From positions 22,102,742 through 22,166,741 of the forward strand of contig NC_045141.1 in NCBI RefSeq assembly GCF_008831285.2: a stretch of 64,000 nucleotides of DNA, read 5' to 3'. Below are positions 33,362-45,315 of the stretch, in pieces (the stretch's first letter is position 1; each line of letters starts with the position of its first letter). Source of the stretch: Nymphaea colorata. Lineage: Eukaryota; Streptophyta; Magnoliopsida; Nymphaeales; Nymphaeaceae. Under the pieces are notes generated by a model. The model was not told where the DNA came from. It did no database searches and was given only the letters and a program-made list of their open reading frames with translations. The position numbers were made by a program, and so were the translations under genes.

Positions 33362-36133
33362 CTATGCTCCAATATACTCAGCAAGGATGCTGCGAATGAA
33401 GCTATCAGGTGTAACTCCACTGTCCACCATCCTATGATAAAGCATCAAGGCTTCAGATAATTTCCCCGCTTTGCAATAAGCATGCAACAGAATACCATAA
33501 GCAACTGCATCTGGCATCAGACCCTTCTCTAAAGCACACTGGAAAACTAGTGATGCTTCTTCTAATCGACCTTCCTGGCAGAAACCATGAACTAGAGAAC
33601 TGTAGGTAATGATATTCGGGGAAACAGTGCCCTCCACCATCTGATCATAAAGATCATATGCGCTCTGAATATCCTGAGCTTTGCAGTATCCATCAATCAG
33701 GCAACTATATGTCACAACGTTTGGTAGAGGGCCTTTTTCTAGCATACCATTCAATATTTGTAATGCTTCATCCATCTTCCTACGTTTACAGAATGCGTCT
33801 GCTAGAATGGTTAACGTCACAATGCTAGGCTCCATCCTCTTCGTCTTCATTTCTTCATAGAACTTCAGTGCTTCATCAATTTTGTTTGCACAACAGTAGC
33901 CATTGATCATGGTGTTGTATGTTATCACGTCAACCTTTGCTCCCCGTTTGTTCAACTGATGAAAGAGATGCGACACCTCTTCCAAACGCCCCTCCTTGAA
34001 CAGGCCATTGAGGAGGACATTATAGGTCGCTGTATCCGGCAAAAGGCCAGCTCTCATCATCATGTCAAAAACCTTGTAGCCATCTGCTATTTTCTTCTGC
34101 TTACAGAAGCCATCTATGAGAGCACAGTAGGATACAGCATCAGGAAAGAAGCCTCTCTTTATCATCTGAAAGAAAATATTTAAGGCCAGCTTTAACTCTT
34201 TCTTGTCTGCTATGGCCTTCATAATCATCGTGTAGGTAATAACATCTGGGAATAAATTGTTGGACTGAATTTGCTTAAATATCTTTAATGCATCCTCAGA
34301 TTTTCCTACTCTGCAAAATCCTTCCATTAGCGTATTAAACATAACAATATTCGGTTCAATACCGGCATCCATTGCCTTCAGAAAAAACCGAACTGCATCT
34401 TTCATTAACCCTTCGTTGCTTAATCCATTTATCAGTATGCCAACAACAACAGAATCAGGGTTATGACCTTCTAGCACCATATGCTGATACATTTCAAGGG
34501 CCTCATTTATGTTCCTAGTGTTACATAATCCCTCAATTAGACTGCTGTAAGTCAGGATAGAAGGCTCCAACCCAATCTTAATAATCCTACAAAAGAATCC
34601 AAATGCTTCAAGGATTCTACCCTTTTCACACAGCCCATCAATCAATGTACTATACGTAACTATATTAGGTACAATTCCTACCTTCAACGTTTGTATATAA
34701 AACTCAAAAGCTTTCTCTACATTGCCGATCTTAACAAAGCCATCTATAACAGAACTGTACATTACCACATCCGGTTTAAGCCCTTTTACCAGAGCAACAC
34801 CAACAAGCACACATCCATCTCTCACCCTGCCTAGCTTGCACAAACCATTAAGAAGTATGCTATAAACAACCAAATCCGGAGCAACATTGCTTTGCAGCAT
34901 TACATTATACAGCTCAAGAGCTTCTTCCAACTTTCCAGCCTCACAATAAGCTCTGATCACAATGCTATATGTAACAACCGATGGAAGAGGCCCGCCTTCT
35001 GCAAAAGCAAGAAAGAACCTATGTGCTGCTCCAATGTCGTTTCTATTGCACAGTCTACCCAACATCTTGTTGCAGGCTATGATATCAGGGGCTCTAAATC
35101 TTTCAAACAACTTCTTATGAATGTCAAGTGCCCCAGACAAGCAACCTTCCTTGCAAAGCCGATCAATTATACGACAATACTCTTCGGAACTCACATTCAC
35201 CATCTCCCTTAGCACTTCCCCAATCAGATTTCCTGCTTCACTTGCCTGTCCAGACCGATACAATACAGGAACCACAGCACTCAGAGTTTCCAAATTGTGT
35301 TTGGTTCCCTTTCTGTTGCTCGCCAATGACACACGCTTCTTCACATCACCTACTTGACTATACTTCAGACGACCTTCAATCAGTGCATTATCTGCTGTCA
35401 TGTTCAATTTACATCCCCTCTTCTCCATCTCATCAATCAATTCCCTCGCCTTCTTGACATCACCTTTCCTGAGTAATTTATCGATCACGACCTCAAAGAT
35501 AGATTGGTGGCTAGAGAGCTTCCATATTAGACCAACTCTATCGTTGTCCACCGCTAAGGCAGCCACCATTTTCAAGGTATCGTCCGGAGGGCAAATCCCC
35601 ACTTCCTGCATTCGTCCCACGATCGACACAGTCTCATCAAGCATCCCCAGATGAGCATAACAGGCAGCAAGGAAGCCATACACAGCTCCAGGATTCGAAC
35701 CATATTCCCCAAACCCCGAGCTCAGGGCGTCGAAAATATCGCAATCTTCTTTCCCGCACTGAATCATCCTGTCAACAATCCGGCCGGCTGGCTCCAGCAA
35801 ACCCCGGCGGAGCAAGATGTGGATGATGCTGCAGTAGGAAGAAGTAGTATGACTGGAATGGCCGAAATGTCGCTCGGACCACTCGAAAAACCGAAGCGCC
35901 GAAATGGGTTCCGATCGAAGACGATAGAGGATCGATTCCATGTTCTTGGGCTGTAGCTCCGCCGCAGAAAAGTGATCGAACGGGTCGAATTTCGACTCGG
36001 GGAGGCCATTGAGGGCATCCTTTCCTTCGGTTTTTGATAATCTATCGATGGGCTTCTTGCAGAAACTGAGGTTGAAAGCAGAAGGAACCAAGTGGAGAGA
36101 CGGCTTTCTGTGTACCTTGAATGAAGAAAGCAT
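33362..36133 (-). CDS. Pentatricopeptide repeat protein, P class
   Basis: This is a single-exon gene of 923 codons. Residues 1-25 (MLSSFKVHRKPSLHLVPSAF) are basic and Ser-rich without acids, like a mitochondrial presequence. Residues about 100-384 hold degenerate repeats. Residues 385-909 form fifteen contiguous 35-residue motifs of the form NIVTYSTLIDGLCEKGRI...GIVP. The protein ends 14 residues into a sixteenth motif. There is no E, E+ or DYW tail, so it is a P-class protein, which in plants binds organelle transcripts to stabilise, splice or help translate them. Taking residues 5 and 35 of motifs 1-15, the pairs run SD, SD, SN, SS, SD, GN, ND, TD, CD, ND, NS, TN, SN, SD, GD. No orthologue is named with confidence. 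Antisense frames across it are shadows. Confidence 0.92.
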   Translation of the reverse strand: MLSSFKVHRKPSLHLVPSAFNLSFCKKPIDRLSKTEGKDALNGLPESKFDPFDHFSAAELQPKNMESILYRLRSEPISALRFFEWSERHFGHSSHTTSSYCSIIHILLRRGLLEPAGRIVDRMIQCGKEDCDIFDALSSGFGEYGSNPGAVYGFLAACYAHLGMLDETVSIVGRMQEVGICPPDDTLKMVAALAVDNDRVGLIWKLSSHQSIFEVVIDKLLRKGDVKKARELIDEMEKRGCKLNMTADNALIEGRLKYSQVGDVKKRVSLASNRKGTKHNLETLSAVVPVLYRSGQASEAGNLIGEVLREMVNVSSEEYCRIIDRLCKEGCLSGALDIHKKLFERFRAPDIIACNKMLGRLCNRNDIGAAHRFFLAFAEGGPLPSVVTYSIVIRAYCEAGKLEEALELYNVMLQSNVAPDLVVYSILLNGLCKLGRVRDGCVLVGVALVKGLKPDVVMYSSVIDGFVKIGNVEKAFEFYIQTLKVGIVPNIVTYSTLIDGLCEKGRILEAFGFFCRIIKIGLEPSILTYSSLIEGLCNTRNINEALEMYQHMVLEGHNPDSVVVGILINGLSNEGLMKDAVRFFLKAMDAGIEPNIVMFNTLMEGFCRVGKSEDALKIFKQIQSNNLFPDVITYTMIMKAIADKKELKLALNIFFQMIKRGFFPDAVSYCALIDGFCKQKKIADGYKVFDMMMRAGLLPDTATYNVLLNGLFKEGRLEEVSHLFHQLNKRGAKVDVITYNTMINGYCCANKIDEALKFYEEMKTKRMEPSIVTLTILADAFCKRRKMDEALQILNGMLEKGPLPNVVTYSCLIDGYCKAQDIQSAYDLYDQMVEGTVSPNIITYSSLVHGFCQEGRLEEASLVFQCALEKGLMPDAVAYGILLHAYCKAGKLSEALMLYHRMVDSGVTPDSFIRSILAEYIGA

Positions 36134-36699
36134 TTACATCCTTCGTCCAGCTCGAAGAGAAACCCTAGTGCCAGCCGGCGGGGCCTTTCCCTCCTCCACT
36201 ACCCTCGTTCGGCCGGAGATGATATTTTTACCAGAGGCTTTCGAAAAAGGGGTCCGGCACGACGTGGGTGGAGCTGGTCCAATTATCTTTAACCGGGTCC
36301 GAGCCAAATTGACCATTTTCACGTGTGTGTGTGTGTGTGCTTGTGAAAATTAGGGATATCAATGAGTCAAATTTCAATTGGATGTACCTTTTACAATATC
36401 CAGTTTATCGGTTGCTCACTTCATATTCATGTACAGAAGAGAAAATTTTCATAAATTTTTCTGTTGTTTTCACATTTTTATCCGAGCCCAACTCTTAAAT
36501 AAACAAGCAAATGAAGAACCTCATTATGATATGTTAGCAACCCACTTTCAATATGTATGAATTTTACTTCTAAAACAGTTGTTTAAAACTGCCGAACCGT
36601 AGAACCAAACTGATTTCTTAATTAGAATTCATATACAACTTTTTTTTGAAGCATTTCATTTGGATGTCCAATCTGAATGAGATCCATCGGCATTCTTCA

Positions 36700-36908
36700 G
36701 GGCATTTGATGGTTTGAAAGTTTGATTCAACAATGAAAATTCCATAATCATAGTTCCTCCTCAAAATTCCATTCTAGAATCTCAAAATTCCAGGTTTTAG
36801 TTCTATAATTCCAAAACCAAAATACTCCGTTTGTTTAATAATTTCAATTTATGAAAAAATGAGCATTTTGGTTCTAAAATTCCATGATTCTGGGTGTATC
36901 AAACGCTC
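36700..36908. mobile_element. Palindromic MITE-like element
   Basis: The left end GGCATTTGATGGTTTG faces an inverted right end GTGTATCAAACGCTC. The inside consists of mirrored segments such as CAAAATTCCA and TAAAATTCCA with TTTTGGTTCTA. About 209 bp, non-coding. The superfamily is not determined. Confidence 0.45.
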
Positions 36909-38093
36909 TTTTATTCAAAATCGCATTAATTTTTTTCGGCAATTAGGGTTTTCACTTAAAGCCAGCCAGTAGGTTCCCAGTTAATGGGCATCTTCTGCAT
37001 GTAAAGCAAAACTTGAGGCTTGGTAGGTGGTAGGTTGAACTCAGTTATGAGGAGTTGGCTTCTTGTGAAATAAATGAATGTTCCTTGCAGGGTCCATCTA
37101 GTTAGAGCCTAGAGTAGTGACATAACATTTTACATCAACTTTCATTTATAGCAACCACTGCATGTGTCTTCATTCCCATTGTACAACAAATGGGTCACTC
37201 TTTACTGAGGTTGGAAGCCAATTCATCTTCCTTCATAACTTGGTCACCAAGGGAGCCTCTCTATTGAACCTTTCTGCACATGAAATACTAAAAGTTATTA
37301 GCGAGTGGGGCACAGAGTAGGTCCATGGTAGTACAAGTGGATCTGGGAGACCAAGCCCAGAAGCTACATCTTTTTTTTTTTGTTTTTCTCACTGGAAATC
37401 ATCTTTTTTTTGCGAATCAGCGTTAGAAGAAGTTGACCGGCCCACGAATGGACATCTCCTGGCCTTCATTCAATGAATCTGTTCTAATTTTTGGGATAAA
37501 CTCATCGGACAGTTTTTTTTTTTTTATAACTTCTTATTTCTATACTTTGATCCTTTCCTATTTTTATACTTTCTTGTTGGTTTTTTTATGAAAATGTGAA
37601 TCCTTCCATTTACAAGAAGAAGATGTTAAACTTGGTTCAACTGATTTACTTCAAACTTTTAAGAACAACGGTGCCCCCATGTAATCCAAAAGCAACTAGT
37701 TAACAAAAGGAGTAATAATATTGGCTTTCATCTCAACGCCCTCTCCCTGACCTTACAGGGGACCCCTAAGTAGTTGCATCAACTTCATCAATTTTTTAAA
37801 GCAATCCAAGAAAAAAAAGTTACGTCTAAATTTTAGAAACTTTTACTTATCATTTATAAAAATTTTAAAAAATGATATTTCAACACTTGTCAAAATTTAG
37901 AAAAATTAATTCAATCCCATCATAAAACAAAAAAAAAAAGCTTCTGGCACCGCCTCAACCAATGAACTAATCCACTACACACTTGTGTGCCGCCGCTGGC
38001 AAGCTAATGCATGCTCTCACTAAAGCCAAACATGGGGGCAGCGATCTTGGCTGGGTTGGTTTAAGGTCGCTGACTTTGTTCCATCTCTGCTCC

Positions 38094-38094
<1 letters not shown>

Positions 38095-38123
<29 letters not shown>
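38095..38123. repeat. (GA)n microsatellite
   Basis: About 14 uninterrupted GA units. Confidence 0.9.
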
Positions 38124-38127
<4 letters not shown>

Positions 38128-39193
38128 TAAATTAAGATGAAAAAAAAAAATCAAAGTAAATAAACCAAAAAGAAATGACAAGGACAGGAGGGAAGATTTT
38201 AAAATGAGATGCCAAAAAAAAAAAAAAAACACAAAGGAAAATGATGAATATGATCTCAAAAGTAGGCCACTAGTCCTCCTTCGGATCTGCGTTCCTTTTC
38301 ACGCCTTTCACTGTCGCGGATTTATGTTTCGTCGTCTCTCCACAAAGACTTTATTTTCCAGCAACGTGGCAGTTTGTAACATGAAGCATTTCTTTTCTCC
38401 TTTCCTTAATATATAAAAAAAAAAATGCTTCCTTGTAAAAGATACCCATATAAATTGTGATATTCATCTTAAAAACCAACGGTAGTTTACGACGAACATA
38501 AAACTTCTAATGATATATTTTTATGTATCTAGGATCTCTGGCCTTTTTGAGGGGTTTGGATGAACCTACAAATAATATATCATTGAATTCGAATGAATAT
38601 AATGCTTGTCACTCACTGTTTGTTTGTAGCCGAGATGAATAATGCATCAAAGGGATCTCAAGGAAAATTAATCGGTAGAGACTAAATAAATACCCCGTTA
38701 TTTTTGCCCATAATGAAAATAAAAGGGAGTAACTACTACGAGGGCTCATATGAGTCATTATCGAAGCTGCTTTTCAGACTTCGACTGCTGCAATTTCCTT
38801 TCATCTGCTTTCACCCTTCGTATTCGTTAAAGCTTTTCAGCTCCAAATTCACCAAAACAGCCAAAAGGAAGCTTCAGGATCTCTGGCTTTCTTGCTTTAT
38901 CTTTAATCTTCTTCTTTTTTTTTTTTTTTTTACTTTTTATCTCCCTCTCTCTCTCTCTCCCTCTATTTCCTTCCTTTGGAAAGGCACATTCTTCCTCCCA
39001 TTAAATTACAAGAATACCCTTTTTTTTATTCGTTGGGAATGAGCGGTGAAAATGGGCGTATGTATCGCTTCATTAGTCTAAGTCAATCCATCTGTTATGA
39101 CACGACAACCTGAACCATTTTCAGGAAATTGCTGGTTTCAAGCTTTCCAATATCTCTCCCAAAGTCATCATGCAAATCACGTCTATATTTGGC

Positions 39194-39197
<4 letters not shown>

Positions 39198-39237
<40 letters not shown>
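39198..39237. repeat. (TA)n microsatellite
   Basis: About 20 TA units, directly beside the left end of the following MITE. Confidence 0.9.
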
Positions 39238-39241
<4 letters not shown>

Positions 39242-39260
39242 TTGATAAAAACCAAACAAC

Positions 39261-39562
39261 TAAGTTAGGAATCTAGACCCTTTGATTTCGATTTAGCTAA
39301 CCTTATTGATATGGTCTTAAGAATGAGCGATGCAAAAGTATATACTAAGTTGATCATTTGTTAAACTTTAATAGTGTTTTTATAATAAGAAAAAAAACAT
39401 CCCTCGTGGCATGATAATACAAAAAACAACATTTTTCATTAACACAACTTGAACCAAAACATGTTTTATATCAAAATAGTCTATATATGAAGATGTTTAT
39501 ATTGCATTTAAAATAGGTTTTGAACAAAAAAATCAATGGGTCTCATATTTATTCCTGACATA
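39261..39562. mobile_element. TA-flanked MITE, relative of the 41-349 element
   Basis: The ends are AGTTAGGAAT and, inverted, ATTCCTGACA, flanked by TA on both sides. Internal text AAAACATGTTTTATATCAAA and CTTATTGATATGGTC is shared with the element at 41-349. The length is about 298 bp and the orientation is the same. Confidence 0.55.
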
Positions 39563-40990
39563 TATATATATCACGCACACAATGGACCAAACAGAGGGGA
39601 AGAGAGAGACTGGCAGGGAGATACAAGGCCCTTAAATCATATTGTTTATCAATTCTAAGCAGAACAAATAGTAAAGATTAAATTAAAAATATGGAAGTTA
39701 AACTGTTTTTTTAAGAGACCAAAATACCCTACAAAGAATAACGGAGAAAAGAGAGAGAGAGAGAGAAATCATTTTCCTTAAACTATAATATTTGACTCAT
39801 TTGTGGGGTATTATTGTTTATTAAAAAAACAATTTGGCTTGTTCATTTTCAACTTAATCTCTATCATCTGATCCATGTAGAATCAACCGCTTAGTTGATT
39901 CTCATATAAAATTAATGAAAGTTGAATGAACGGATGTGCTTTACTACTTAATCCATCTCATTGATCACAATGCCAGGCAAGTCAAATATTTTCTAATTGC
40001 TAGTTCCATCTCAATCTGGTTTCTTAAATGAACACTGAATGTTTAATTGGATATTCCAATTGTGCAGACATTTTTTATTAGATAAATGCCAGTGCCCTGA
40101 GCTGGACTGCAAATTCATCCTGATTCAGACAAGATTGTGGTTAAAGACAACTCCAAATTAGAACAACAGTAAGGTTGAGACTTGATTTTGAATCAATAAC
40201 TTAACAACTTTTAGGTTTTGTTAGAAACATTTTTTCTTTTAGCAAAACTAACTATACTTATGTGCCATTTACATCTAAAAGCAAAAAATAATCACTTTTC
40301 AAGAATAGATTTCTAAGTTTTAGAAATACAATGATCAATATGGTATTTTTTGCGAAAGCTCATGACTGGATCAGATTTGAGTACGAACGTTGCACATTTT
40401 CTGCCATTATAAATACAATTCTCATTCCATTAATATCTAATTGTTTTGCATTTATGTCTGGCATGCTTTCAATAAGTTTCATGTTGAGACTACCATATGA
40501 TTTACATTTTGAATATAAATTTCGACATGCAGAGCGTTATGAAATTATAAAAATGACGTTTTTAGAATATACAAATAAGTTTTTAAAATAACAATATATA
40601 TATTCTTTGGTTTTAAAACTCATTACATGATCCAAAAACTTGATTTTTATGTGAATTTGTATATTGTTAAACATGCAAATTACACCATTTATATTCACAA
40701 AACACAGTTTATATATATATATCAACAGCCTGAGAACTATTGAGCTATTAAATAGTTACAAGGAATGTTGGACAACTTAACGAAAGAGTAGACACGATAG
40801 TAATTTCCGGATTCCTGGAGGGCCAAATCTGAGAATACTGCCTGGACTTGGGGTTAACACCCAAATCACAAAAATGAGTAAAAATTTTCAGTTCAACGGA
40901 AACCATTTTGCCATCGAGTCCCTGACAATAAAGGCGTTGGTTACCACTTACCCGTTCTGTTTTTCCACAATGTGGGTGCCTTAGCACTCT

Positions 40991-41156
40991 CAGAAGGAAG
41001 GAAGAGGAGGGAAGGAGAAGGAAGAGGAAGACGAAGAAGAAGAAAGTACGGAAGGAGATGAAAAGGGAAAAGAAGAAGTGAGAGAAAGTTAGAGCTAAGA
41101 GTGGAGATACTCATTTCTCACTGTACCTGCTGTTCCGCCTCCAATTGTCTGCAACA
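40991..41156 (+). promoter_or_regulatory. Purine-rich leader region of the WEB gene
   Basis: A nearly pure purine stretch (AAGGAAGGAAGAGG and GAAGAAGAAGAAAG blocks) runs to about 41095, 60 bp before the ATG. It probably lies in the 5' leader. GAGA-type tracts are common there in plants. No clear TATA box was identified. Confidence 0.4.
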
Positions 41157-44100
41157 ATGATTTCCTCAAGAACCAGGTAAGTATTTTTTAATTTTTCCCA
41201 TATGTTTCTTGTTGGGTTTGTTATTTTTCTGCATGTAGATCTGATCTGCGTTTGTATTTATTCGCGTGAAATGCATTTGCCATGGCTTATGCAATTGCGT
41301 CTCTGTTTTTGCTTGATGGGTTTCTGCCTTTGTTTCACTTATTCTGTTTCTGCTGTCCTTTTACTCTTGTTTCTTTTTTTCGGGATTCCAAATTCATGTT
41401 CGGTGTTACTTGATTGGATGTTCTTCTGTTGGCATCCTTGGTTTCTCTATTTCTGTTCTTGGTGTCCATTTGTACTAAGGTGAGTGATGCACATAATACA
41501 GAACTGGGTTGTTTGAGACGCTGCCCAAGTCCTCTGATCCTTCGCCTAAGGTTACCAAGTTGAGCAGACCGCCAAACAAGTCTGAACATGATTTTTCTCC
41601 CGTTGCTCATCGTCAGGGGAGGCAGTCACTTGATGGGTCACCAAGAATGGTCGATTCCAGGCCAAGATCAGTTGAATCTAAGTCATCAGAACGCCGATCA
41701 CCTAAGATCAACACGTCTGAGGTCAGAAAAAGAGAATCTGAAACCCTTTGTTAATGAAAACTGTGTTTGACGTTTTACTTTTTTTGGAAAATTTGGTGAG
41801 TTCCCGAGTATTTTACGCTAGAACATTTGTTTGATTTTGTTCCTATTTTCGTGTAGAAGCGAGTTTCGAAGGGATCGGAGTTGCAGAGCCAGTTGGTGGT
41901 TCTTCAGGATGATCTGAAGAATACGAAAGAACTGCTGGAGAAAGCAGAAGATGAGAAATCACAAGCACTGGAAGACCTTAAGAAGGCAAAGCGAGCCACG
42001 GACGAAGCAAACGAGAAGGTGACTGAAGTACTTGCTCTTCAGAAGCGAGCTGAGGAGAATTGTGAGATTGAGAAGTTTCGGGCCGACGAGCTGGAGCAGG
42101 CGAGCATTGACAAGATGCAGAGGATTGAGCAGAAGTGGCAATCGGAGATTTCTCTTGTCAAGAAAAAGCATGCTGCTGATGTATCAGCACTGCTTTCTGC
42201 AAATCAAGAGGTGGAAAGGATGAAGAAGGAGCTAGCAATGGCCATTGAAGCAAAAAGTTCTGCTCTCCTGCGTGCTGAAAATGCGACTAAATTTGCACAG
42301 GAGAATGCTAAGAAAGTCGAGGTTTTGACTGCAGAATTGGATCAATTGAGGGATGCATTGAATGAAGCACGCGCTTCTCAGTTGGCTATTCGCGAAGAAA
42401 ACGCTTCAATTGATGCATGGTGGGAATCCAAGGCCAAGGAAGCTTCCATATTGGTGGAGAATTTGACTTCTGAAGCGGAATCACTAAAACAGGAATTGAA
42501 GAAAGCAAAGATGGCTGAAGCCGAACTTGTGGAAAGTGAACTAATGATTGAAAGGTTAAGTGTTGAACTGCATGATGCTAAAAATTCAGAATGTAATGCT
42601 ATTGATTTGGCAGAACAGCTGAAGAAGAAGGTTGAATCATTGGAAGTCGAAGTTGACAAAGCAAAATCTGCTGAGAAGGCTTCTAACGAGTCGGTGGCTT
42701 CACTTCTGAAGCGGTTGGAAGAGAGTAATTTGTTTCTGCAAGAAGCTGAAACTGAGATAACTTCACTTAGATTACGCGCTGAGTCTTTAGAGATGTCTCT
42801 TTGTCAACAGCGAGGTGATCTGGAGAAATCAGACAGGCAAATTGAGACGGCAAAAATTGAAACCGATTCCATGGCTAGGGTTATCGGATCTCTGAAAGGT
42901 GAATTGGAGATAATGGAGGCTGAGAAACAAGAAGCTCTTAAGAATGAAGAACTAGCGGCTCTGAAAATTCAAAGCCTAATGGAGGAGAAGAGCAAACTCT
43001 TTGATGAACTGCAAAAGACTACAGAAGAAGAAGAGAAGAGCAAGAATGCGATGGATGATTTGGCTTTGGTGATACGTGAAGTTTCCTTGGAAAGTAACAA
43101 AGCAAAAGAAGATCTTGATACCACTCAAGGCCAGCTTGCAGAAGCAAGGTCCCAGGTGGACGACTTGAAGCTCGTCCTTCAGAAAACAGAGGAGAAGTAT
43201 CAGGCCGTGATTGATGAAGCGATGAAGGAGATTGATCAATACAAAATCATTGTTAAACAAAATGAACTTGACTTCCAAAGATCGAAAGCAGATTCGCATG
43301 AAAAAGAACTGAATTTCTTAAGCCGTATTAAAAGATCAGAGGAGGAAATCGTAGTCCTTAAAGGTGAAGCAGACAAGCTAACAAATTCCCTTAAAGCTGC
43401 TGAGGCTCAAACTCGAATGGCAAGGGAAGATGGTGTTCAATTGCAAAATTTCCTTTGCCAGGTCAAATCTGAACTATCCGGCGCAAAGCAAGTTGCAGAA
43501 AATGCTATATCTGAATCTCTTCAATTGAAGGAGGCTTTACACCGCAAAGAAAACGATATAGCTAACTTTGCACGTGAAAACAAAGAACTCCTTGACAGAG
43601 AAGCTGCTGCTCTGGCGAAAATTGAGGAGTTATCGAAGCTATTAGCAGAGAAAGCTTCACAAAAAGACGCGGAAGATGGCAAATTAATGACCAAAGCAAC
43701 GGTTGGTTTAGAAGTTCCAATGAAGGCTGGGCTTCCTGGTGAGGCTGCTTACGAGAAGATTGAAAAGCATACTTTAGAGGTTTTAATGAAAGCTGAAATT
43801 GCTGCTGAGGCTGCCCATGAAAAAATTGAAGAGAATGGTCTAGAAGCTCCAATAAAAGCTGAGATTTCTGTTCAGAATGATACCGAAAAGATTCAAAAGC
43901 ATGGTCTAGAAGTTCCAAGGAAGGCTGAGGTTTCTGTTGAGACTGCTTATGAAAAGATTGAAGAGAACGTTACAGAAGTCCCAAAGGTGGCCGAGACTTC
44001 TGACGAGACACCAAACGAAAAAATTCAAGCGAAGTTCATATCCAGTCTTTCCACTGGTAACGTAAAGAAACAACAAGAGAATGTCGTTTCTGTGACCGTT

Positions 44101-44400
44101 GTTCCTTCAGACCTGAAAGCACGGCCTGTGCATGGCAGCATGAACAACACTGAGAATAGCAAAGACGAAACTGAGTGGGAAACCTTTAAAACATATGAAA
44201 ATGACTCTTCACCAAAGAGTACCATGCATGAATCCGTGGATGAGGATTTTGATTCGAAGTCGCAATTCGGCAGTTTGAATCGGAGACATGGATTGGCATC
44301 AGAAATCGTGGAAGACGGACAAAAACATCATCAAAAGAAGAAGAACGCATTACTACATAAATTTGGAGGTCTGCTGAAGAAAAAACACTCCTGCAAATAA
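41157..44400 (+). CDS. WEB-family (DUF827) long coiled-coil protein
   Basis: Three exons (41157-41176, 41502-41721, 41857-44400) join in phase to 927 codons. Exon 1 encodes only MISSRT plus a split Arg codon; the joined text RTGLFETLPKSSDPSPKVTKL resembles the Ser/Pro-rich basic start of WEB proteins such as Arabidopsis At5g16730 and At3g02930. Residues about 85-690 are a continuous coiled coil rich in Glu, Lys, Ala and Leu, with the family landmark ENASIDAWWESKAKEASILVE broken here as ENASIDAWWESK. Residues 698-807 hold five tandem 22-residue units of the pattern LEVPxKAE...EKIE. The protein ends in a basic tail with ALLHKFGGLLKKK. Relatives act in light-driven chloroplast movement and cytoskeleton-linked processes; the role here is inferred from family only. 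The exon 2 donor (GAG|GTCAGA) is weak. Confidence 0.88.
43708..44037 (+). repeat. Five 66-bp coding repeats in the WEB gene
   Basis: Five units of 66 bp encode 22-residue repeats with conserved LEVP, KAE and EKIE positions. They are diverged in DNA sequence (about 65-80 percent by eye), so they are not recent slippage products. Confidence 0.85.
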
Positions 44401-45164
44401 AATCTGCAGAAGTGCGACACAGGCAAGAAACATTTGTCCGCCTTTTGAGCTTCTAGAGGTGCGCCTATGGTTCTCGTTTCTAAGATGATGTGTTTGTAAA
44501 TTGTGGTGTTCATTTCGGTTTGTGATTACCCACTGCAGCCTGCTCGCACGCCGGTGTGTTTACTTTTATGTTTTTCTTCTTTTTCCTTTTTAACTCTTTG
44601 ATCACGTCAAAATTTTCTTTGGCCTTCATACTTTGTTCCTCATTTGTTTGAGCGAGATGAGAACTGAATTGTATTTAAATCTTCTTATTCTTATCCCCTT
44701 CTGGGTCATCTTTTACAGTACCCTCTGTATGATTGCTATAAATAATTGAAGCAAGCGACGACAATCAATAAGGATACGTCTCATCACTTACGCTCTAGAC
44801 CACTTCTCACCCTTTTACCACGCTCCGCAAAGGAAAAGAAAAAGTTCGGTGGTCCAAATGGTCCATGTCTCTTGCCGATGCAAGACTCAAGGTCTTGGTG
44901 ATGGGCAATTAGAATTTACCAGATGCTCAACTATTTGGAACCCCTCATTCATAGGCACATAGTTTACGACTTGAAAGATCCGCCACTAAAGAATATGTCC
45001 GTTTTTTACCATCCATATTAAATACAAGACTGTTGAGTGTGTAATTGAGGTCCTCAAACTCAAGGTTAGTTTGACTGTAGAAAATACTTTATAAGTGTTT
45101 TATAAATTTATTTCAAACATTGTGATGAGTTACTAAGATATTAGAAAAACGCTCATAATGATAC

Positions 45165-45315
45165 TACCAAACTATTCATTTCAGTTGTTGGGCAAGAGTT
45201 CTAAAAAGTTGGCATATGTTAAACATATGTACATTTGATGAATCTGTTATAATTTTTGAGATAGATTCACGAAACAATAACAACGTGTTACTTTTACCAA
45301 ACAACTCTTAAGGAT
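45165..45315 (-). mobile_element. Dispersed short repeat (GTTTGG family), inverted copy 4
   Basis: On the minus strand it starts TTGTTTGGTAAAAGTAACA and carries GTGAATCTATCTCAAAAATT and AGATTCATCAAA. The far end has AGTTTGGTAG. Confidence 0.5.

Larger units (their letters stand above)
36134..40990. other. Spacer, no gene seen
   Basis: Promoter region of the PPR gene at its left end, then AT-rich DNA with a palindromic MITE (36700-36908), (GA)n at 38095-38123, (TA)n at 39198-39237 and a TA-flanked MITE (39261-39562). The frames at 38704-39042 and 40331-40591 match nothing I recognise. Confidence 0.6.

Noticed and set aside
34892-36353. Plus-strand frames over the PPR gene
   Set aside because: Shadows of the minus-strand PPR gene; none resembles a protein family.
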